Assembly (NCBI GenBank): GCA_026982145.1
Contig: JALSHQ010000369.1
Span: 1 to 8,720 of the forward strand
Source of the DNA: Gammaproteobacteria bacterium
GTDB lineage: Bacteria; Pseudomonadota; Gammaproteobacteria; SZUA-140
Reading direction: 5' to 3'
DNA: 8,720 bases
A program made the translations under genes and the position numbers. Within the stretch, counting starts at the first letter, position 1. Every line of letters begins with the position of its first letter. The notes below the pieces were generated by a model. The model searched no databases, had not been told where the DNA came from, and saw only the letters and a program-made list of their open reading frames with translations. Positions 6,059 to 8,720 of the stretch are shown here, piece after piece.

Positions 6059-7515
6059 ACGTTGGTGCCCCCTACAGTGAGACCATCCACCAACAGCGTA
6101 GGCTGCCCCACCCCCACTGGCACGCTCTGACCCTCTTTACCGCAGGTGCCGACACCGGCATCAAGCGCGAGATCATTGCCCACCATGCTCACCCGCTGCA
6201 ACACATCCGGGCCGTTGCCGATCAGCGTCGCGCCCTTAACGGGATAGGTGACTTTTCCATCTTCAATCATGTAGGCCTCGCTGGCAGAGAAGACAAATTT
6301 TCCGGAGGTGATGTCCACCTGACCACCCCCAAAATTGACCGCATAGAGGCCGTTTTTGACCGATGCGATAATCTCTTCCGGCGCATGTTGCCCCGGCAGC
6401 ATGTAGGTGTTGGTCATGCGCGGCATCGGCAGGTGGGCATACGATTCACGCCGCCCATTACCGGTCGAGGCGACCCCCATCAAGCGCGCATTGAGCTTGT
6501 CTTGCATATAACCTTTGAGCACCCCTTTTTCAATCAACACTGTATTTTCGGTGGGCACCCCTTCATCATCGATGTTCAGTGAACCGCGGCGATGTTCAAG
6601 GGTGCCATCATCCACCACAGTGCAAAGTTCAGAACCAACACGCTCACCCACGCGGCCAGAAAATGCAGAGGTGCCTTTGCGGTTAAAGTCCCCCTCCAAT
6701 CCGTGGCCAATCGCCTCGTGCAGCAACACCCCCGGCCAGCCGGAGCCGAGCACCACCGACATGGTGCCGGCCGGTGCCGCTTGTGCTTCAAGGTTCACCA
6801 ATGCCTGTCGCACCGCCTCTTTGGCATAATCACGTGCGAGCAACGCATCGTTATCCATAAAATATTGGTAATCACGCCGACTGCCGCCGCCCGAGCTTCC
6901 CTGTTCACGGCGACCATCCTGCTCCACAATCACACTCACATTGAGGCGCACCAGCGGGCGCACATCCGCCGCATGGGTACCATCTGTGGCGGCTAGCAAC
7001 ACAATATCGTATCCGCCTGCGAGTGAGGCGTTCACCTGTTTAACACGGGGATCAAGCTTGCGCGCCTCGCGGTCGAGCAGCTCCAATAACTCAACTTTGG
7101 CTCGGTCTCCCAAACTGCCCAGCGGATCGGCAGGGAGATAGAGCGCGTGCCCTTCTGTACGCGCCCACGCTTTTATCCGCTTATCTTGCCCCTGACGTGC
7201 AATCGCCCGAGCCGCTACAGCGGCTGCTTGCAGCGCAGGCAAGGCGATCTCGTCCGAATAGGCAAAGCCACTTTTTTCGCCACTCACTGCACGTGCGCCG
7301 ACACCCTGTTCAACACTGTGTACACCATCGGTCACGATGCCATCTTCGAGCGCCCACGACTCAAAACGGCTCGCCTGAAAATAGAGGTCCGCATAATCAA
7401 CATCGTGCTGCATGATGCTGGCCAGTACTCGCTCCAGATCGTCCATCTCCAAACCATTCGGTGCAAGCAACGCACTTTGCACGCTATCAATCGAAGCCTC
7501 TATGGGTAGATTCAT
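6055..7515 (-). CDS. tldD: TldD, catalytic zinc subunit of the TldD/TldE protease
   Basis: A 486-residue U62-family metalloprotease. The zinc site is HEAIGH (His266-Glu267-His271) in the segment GWPGVLLHEAIGHGLEGDFN, and the distal metal ligand is Cys458 in GVGTCGKEGQSVPVGVGQPTL, both as in E. coli TldD. Other conserved blocks are YADLYFQASRFESWALEDG (41-59), LNARLMGVASTGNGRRESYAHLPMPRMTNTYMLPG in the middle, and FGGGQVDITSGKFVFSASEAYMIEDG. The N terminus aligns with the E. coli protein from the chosen ATG. An AGGA (7531-7528) lies 12 nt upstream, rather far. It follows the nitrilase gene by 24 bp and overlaps pmbA by 4 bp. With PmbA it forms a peptide-degrading heterodimer in the cytoplasm. 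No catalytic residue is missing. Confidence 0.97.
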   Translation of the reverse strand: MNLPIEASIDSVQSALLAPNGLEMDDLERVLASIMQHDVDYADLYFQASRFESWALEDGIVTDGVHSVEQGVGARAVSGEKSGFAYSDEIALPALQAAAVAARAIARQGQDKRIKAWARTEGHALYLPADPLGSLGDRAKVELLELLDREARKLDPRVKQVNASLAGGYDIVLLAATDGTHAADVRPLVRLNVSVIVEQDGRREQGSSGGGSRRDYQYFMDNDALLARDYAKEAVRQALVNLEAQAAPAGTMSVVLGSGWPGVLLHEAIGHGLEGDFNRKGTSAFSGRVGERVGSELCTVVDDGTLEHRRGSLNIDDEGVPTENTVLIEKGVLKGYMQDKLNARLMGVASTGNGRRESYAHLPMPRMTNTYMLPGQHAPEEIIASVKNGLYAVNFGGGQVDITSGKFVFSASEAYMIEDGKVTYPVKGATLIGNGPDVLQRVSMVGNDLALDAGVGTCGKEGQSVPVGVGQPTLLVDGLTVGGTNV

Positions 7516-7539
7516 TAAATTACACAGTCCTGTTGATGG

Positions 7540-8364
7540 TCACGTTGTTTTGCAAAAAATTTTACGGTGCGCGATCGATGGAAAGTTCTGCCGCGTCTGC
7601 GCCAGCCGCTGCGGGTCAATTTCGGCGCAGACCACGCCGGAACCACTAGGCAGGCGATCCAGCACGGTGCCCCACGGATCCACAATCATGCTGTCCCCAT
7701 AGGTTTCGCGGCCATTGATGTGGTAGCCTCCCTGCGCCGCGGCGATCACATAGCTCAGGTTTTCAATCGCACGTGCACGCACCAGTGTCTCCCAGTGTGC
7801 GCGACCGGTGATGGCGGTAAAGGCCGAGGGCACTGCGATGATCTCAACCCCTTGATCCAACAGCGCGCGGAACAGCTCGGGAAAACGGAGGTCATAACAG
7901 ATCGCAATGCCTAGCCGCCCAAACGGAGTATCCACCACCACGCAGCGCTCACCCGCTTCTATCGTCTCTGATTCGATGTAACTCTCTTTGCTCTCTTCAA
8001 GTAACACATCGAAAAGGTGAATTTTGTCGTAACGGGCGACCTGCTGCCCGTCGGCATTAAACAGCAGGCAGGCGGCGCGCACTTTGTTATCGTCAGTAGA
8101 GGCCAGCGGCAGTGTGCCGCCCACAATCCAGACACCGTTATCTTTCGCCTGCTGCGAGAGAAAAGTCTGAATCGGGCCATCGCCTTCTTGTTCACGCAGC
8201 CCCACTTTGTCTTCCTCGGTGAGCCCCATGATGGCAAAGTTTTCAGGCAGTACAATCAGCTCAGCACCCTTTTCAACGGCGCTTGAGATCAGCCGTTCTA
8301 CTTCGATCAGGTTAGCGCCCGTATTAGGGCCCGAAGCCATCTGTATGGCCGCAACACAACTCAT
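7540..8364 (-). CDS. Carbon-nitrogen hydrolase (nitrilase superfamily, Nit type)
   Basis: A 274-residue nitrilase-superfamily amidase with the full catalytic triad: Glu41 in LPENF, Lys114 in RYDKIHLFDV and Cys156 in AICYDLRFPELFRALL. The YDKIHLFDV and CYDLRFPE motifs are those of the Nit1/Nit2 branch, which includes deaminated-glutathione amidase (repair of a transaminase by-product) and omega-amidase. Which substrate applies cannot be decided from sequence alone; the sequence resembles Nit1 more. The protein is cytoplasmic and full-length for the family (about 265-285). The ATG at 8364 has a good AAGGA Shine-Dalgarno 7 nt upstream. Placement between yhdP and tldD on the same strand is a recurring gammaproteobacterial order, as in Pseudomonas. 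It is probably the first gene of the operon continuing through tldD, pmbA and mla. Confidence 0.92.
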   Translation of the reverse strand: MSCVAAIQMASGPNTGANLIEVERLISSAVEKGAELIVLPENFAIMGLTEEDKVGLREQEGDGPIQTFLSQQAKDNGVWIVGGTLPLASTDDNKVRAACLLFNADGQQVARYDKIHLFDVLLEESKESYIESETIEAGERCVVVDTPFGRLGIAICYDLRFPELFRALLDQGVEIIAVPSAFTAITGRAHWETLVRARAIENLSYVIAAAQGGYHINGRETYGDSMIVDPWGTVLDRLPSGSGVVCAEIDPQRLAQTRQNFPSIAHRKIFCKTT

Positions 8365-8485
8365 AACGATATCCTTTTGAGAGATAATGAAACCGTTCTG
8401 TTTTCACCACTGAAAACGCCGTCTGGCTTTTTATTATCAACTGACACAACACCCTTCCTTATTTTTCGCTTTTGAGGAAATCTAT
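8365..8485. other. yhdP-nit intergenic region, 121 bp, AT-rich
   Basis: The longest non-coding gap on this side and clearly more AT-rich than the flanking genes, so the most likely place for a promoter of the downstream operon. It holds a perfect 7-bp inverted repeat with a 4-base loop (GTTTTCA at 8400-8406, TGAAAAC at 8411-8417). On the minus strand this is not followed by a T run, so it is not a typical intrinsic terminator. A short AAAA-GCC-agac-GGC-g-TTTT element beside it (about 8413-8431) is only a weak terminator candidate. The AAGGA (8376-8372) of the nit gene is at the left end. Confidence 0.5.
8433..8438 (-). promoter_or_regulatory. Possible -10 box for the nit-tldD-pmbA-mla unit
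   Basis: On the minus strand this reads GATAAT, five of six matches to TATAAT, about 69 bp upstream of the nit start and in the AT-rich gap. No TTGACA-like box is seen 16-18 bp upstream, so the call rests on the -10 resemblance and position only. Confidence 0.25.
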
Positions 8486-8720
8486 TCATTTTTCTGCGCT
8501 GCTATCATCAAGCACCGTAATCTCTTCCCGCGTCACTTGCGGTGCATCCCATGGCCCCACGACACGGTACTTTACCTGCACCACCTCATTTAGATTTAGC
8601 AGCTTTTGTGCGACCCATATTGCAACACCGGTCGCGACGGTACCGACCACCGCCCCAATCACCGGTAGCGATGACCCCACGTGCGGTTCAACCGTCACAT
8701 ATTGATCATAATCTTTTACG
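8486..8720 (-). CDS. yhdP: YhdP-family (AsmA-like) protein, C-terminal fragment
   Basis: An open frame enters from the right edge and gives 77 residues before TGA. It reads DYDQYVTVEPHVGSSLPVIG, then a hydrophobic Gly/Ala/Val segment with VAQKLLNLNEV, then KYRVVGPWDAPQVT and a charged tail SSAEK. This is the characteristic end of YhdP/TIGR02099 proteins: 'P-V-G-x-SLPV-G', a hydrophobic stretch and 'Y-V-G-WD-P'. YhdP is a very large inner-membrane-anchored, periplasm-spanning AsmA-like protein that in E. coli helps carry phospholipids to the outer membrane together with TamB and YdbH. A GTG at 8698 is not the real start, since the frame stays open to the edge and the upstream residues match the family. 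Roughly 1,200 residues are outside the window. Its place next to nit and tldD supports the call. Confidence 0.88.
   Translation of the reverse strand, partial: VKDYDQYVTVEPHVGSSLPVIGAVVGTVATGVAIWVAQKLLNLNEVVQVKYRVVGPWDAPQVTREEITVLDDSSAEK

Larger units (their letters stand above)
269..8364 (-). other. Probable nine-gene transcription unit nit-tldD-pmbA-mlaFED-tolC-like-mlaCB
   Basis: Nine same-strand genes follow with gaps of at most 33 bp. Junctions in reading order are: 24 bp, ATGA overlap, 33 bp, ATGA overlap, 29 bp, TAATG, TAATG, 11-bp overlap. No terminator-like hairpin is seen inside. A separate promoter before mlaF, within the end of pmbA, cannot be excluded, as I found no clear one by eye. 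Confidence 0.55.

Noticed and set aside
6592..6996. 134-codon open frame on the plus strand opposite tldD
   Set aside because: It lies opposite the conserved TldD core including the zinc motif and shows no recognisable domain.
8486..8698. A stand-alone 70-residue small membrane protein starting at GTG 8698
   Set aside because: The frame is open to the edge and the residues before the GTG (VKDYDQY) continue the YhdP C-terminal pattern, so it is the end of a long protein.
8472..8705. 77-codon open frame on the plus strand near the right edge
   Set aside because: The minus strand carries the YhdP C-terminal motifs here; the Ser/Thr-rich plus frame is a shadow.

Overview
The window comes from a chromosome of a Gram-negative gammaproteobacterium whose genus I cannot name. 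The evidence is a complete Mla phospholipid-transport gene set in mlaFEDCB order, an IbaG/BolA-type gene immediately beyond it, and the order yhdP-nitrilase-tldD-pmbA, a gene order I know from gammaproteobacteria such as Pseudomonas. All ten genes lie on the minus strand, so the biological reading direction is from high to low coordinates. No RNA genes, insertion sequences, CRISPR arrays or phage genes are visible.

Right part (about 4.7-8.7 kb): the C-terminal end of a YhdP-like (AsmA-like, phospholipid-transport) protein enters from the right edge. After 121 bp come a Nit-type carbon-nitrogen hydrolase, tldD and pmbA (tldE). tldD and pmbA overlap as ATGA and encode the two halves of the TldD/TldE metalloprotease, with the zinc-binding HEXXXH and the distal Cys present only in TldD.

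Left part (0.27-4.7 kb): 33 bp after pmbA the Mla operon begins: mlaF (ATPase), mlaE (permease), mlaD (MCE protein), a TolC-family outer membrane protein, mlaC (periplasmic lipid carrier) and mlaB (STAS protein). Almost every junction overlaps or is very short, which fits one polycistronic message with translational coupling. After 126 bp the N-terminal half of ibaG runs off the left edge.

The unusual element is the TolC-like gene. It sits between mlaD and mlaC with TAATG junctions on both sides. In the E. coli model, Mla carries lipid between an inner-membrane MlaFEDB complex and an outer-membrane MlaA-porin complex by way of MlaC. A TolC-type channel made at the MlaD/MlaC position suggests a variant with its own outer-membrane component, but this is inference. 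Its Shine-Dalgarno lies inside a perfect 8-bp stem-loop formed by the last codons of mlaD, which could make its translation depend on mlaD. The window also brings together two envelope lipid systems, YhdP-like and Mla. The rest reads as normal, intact housekeeping genes.
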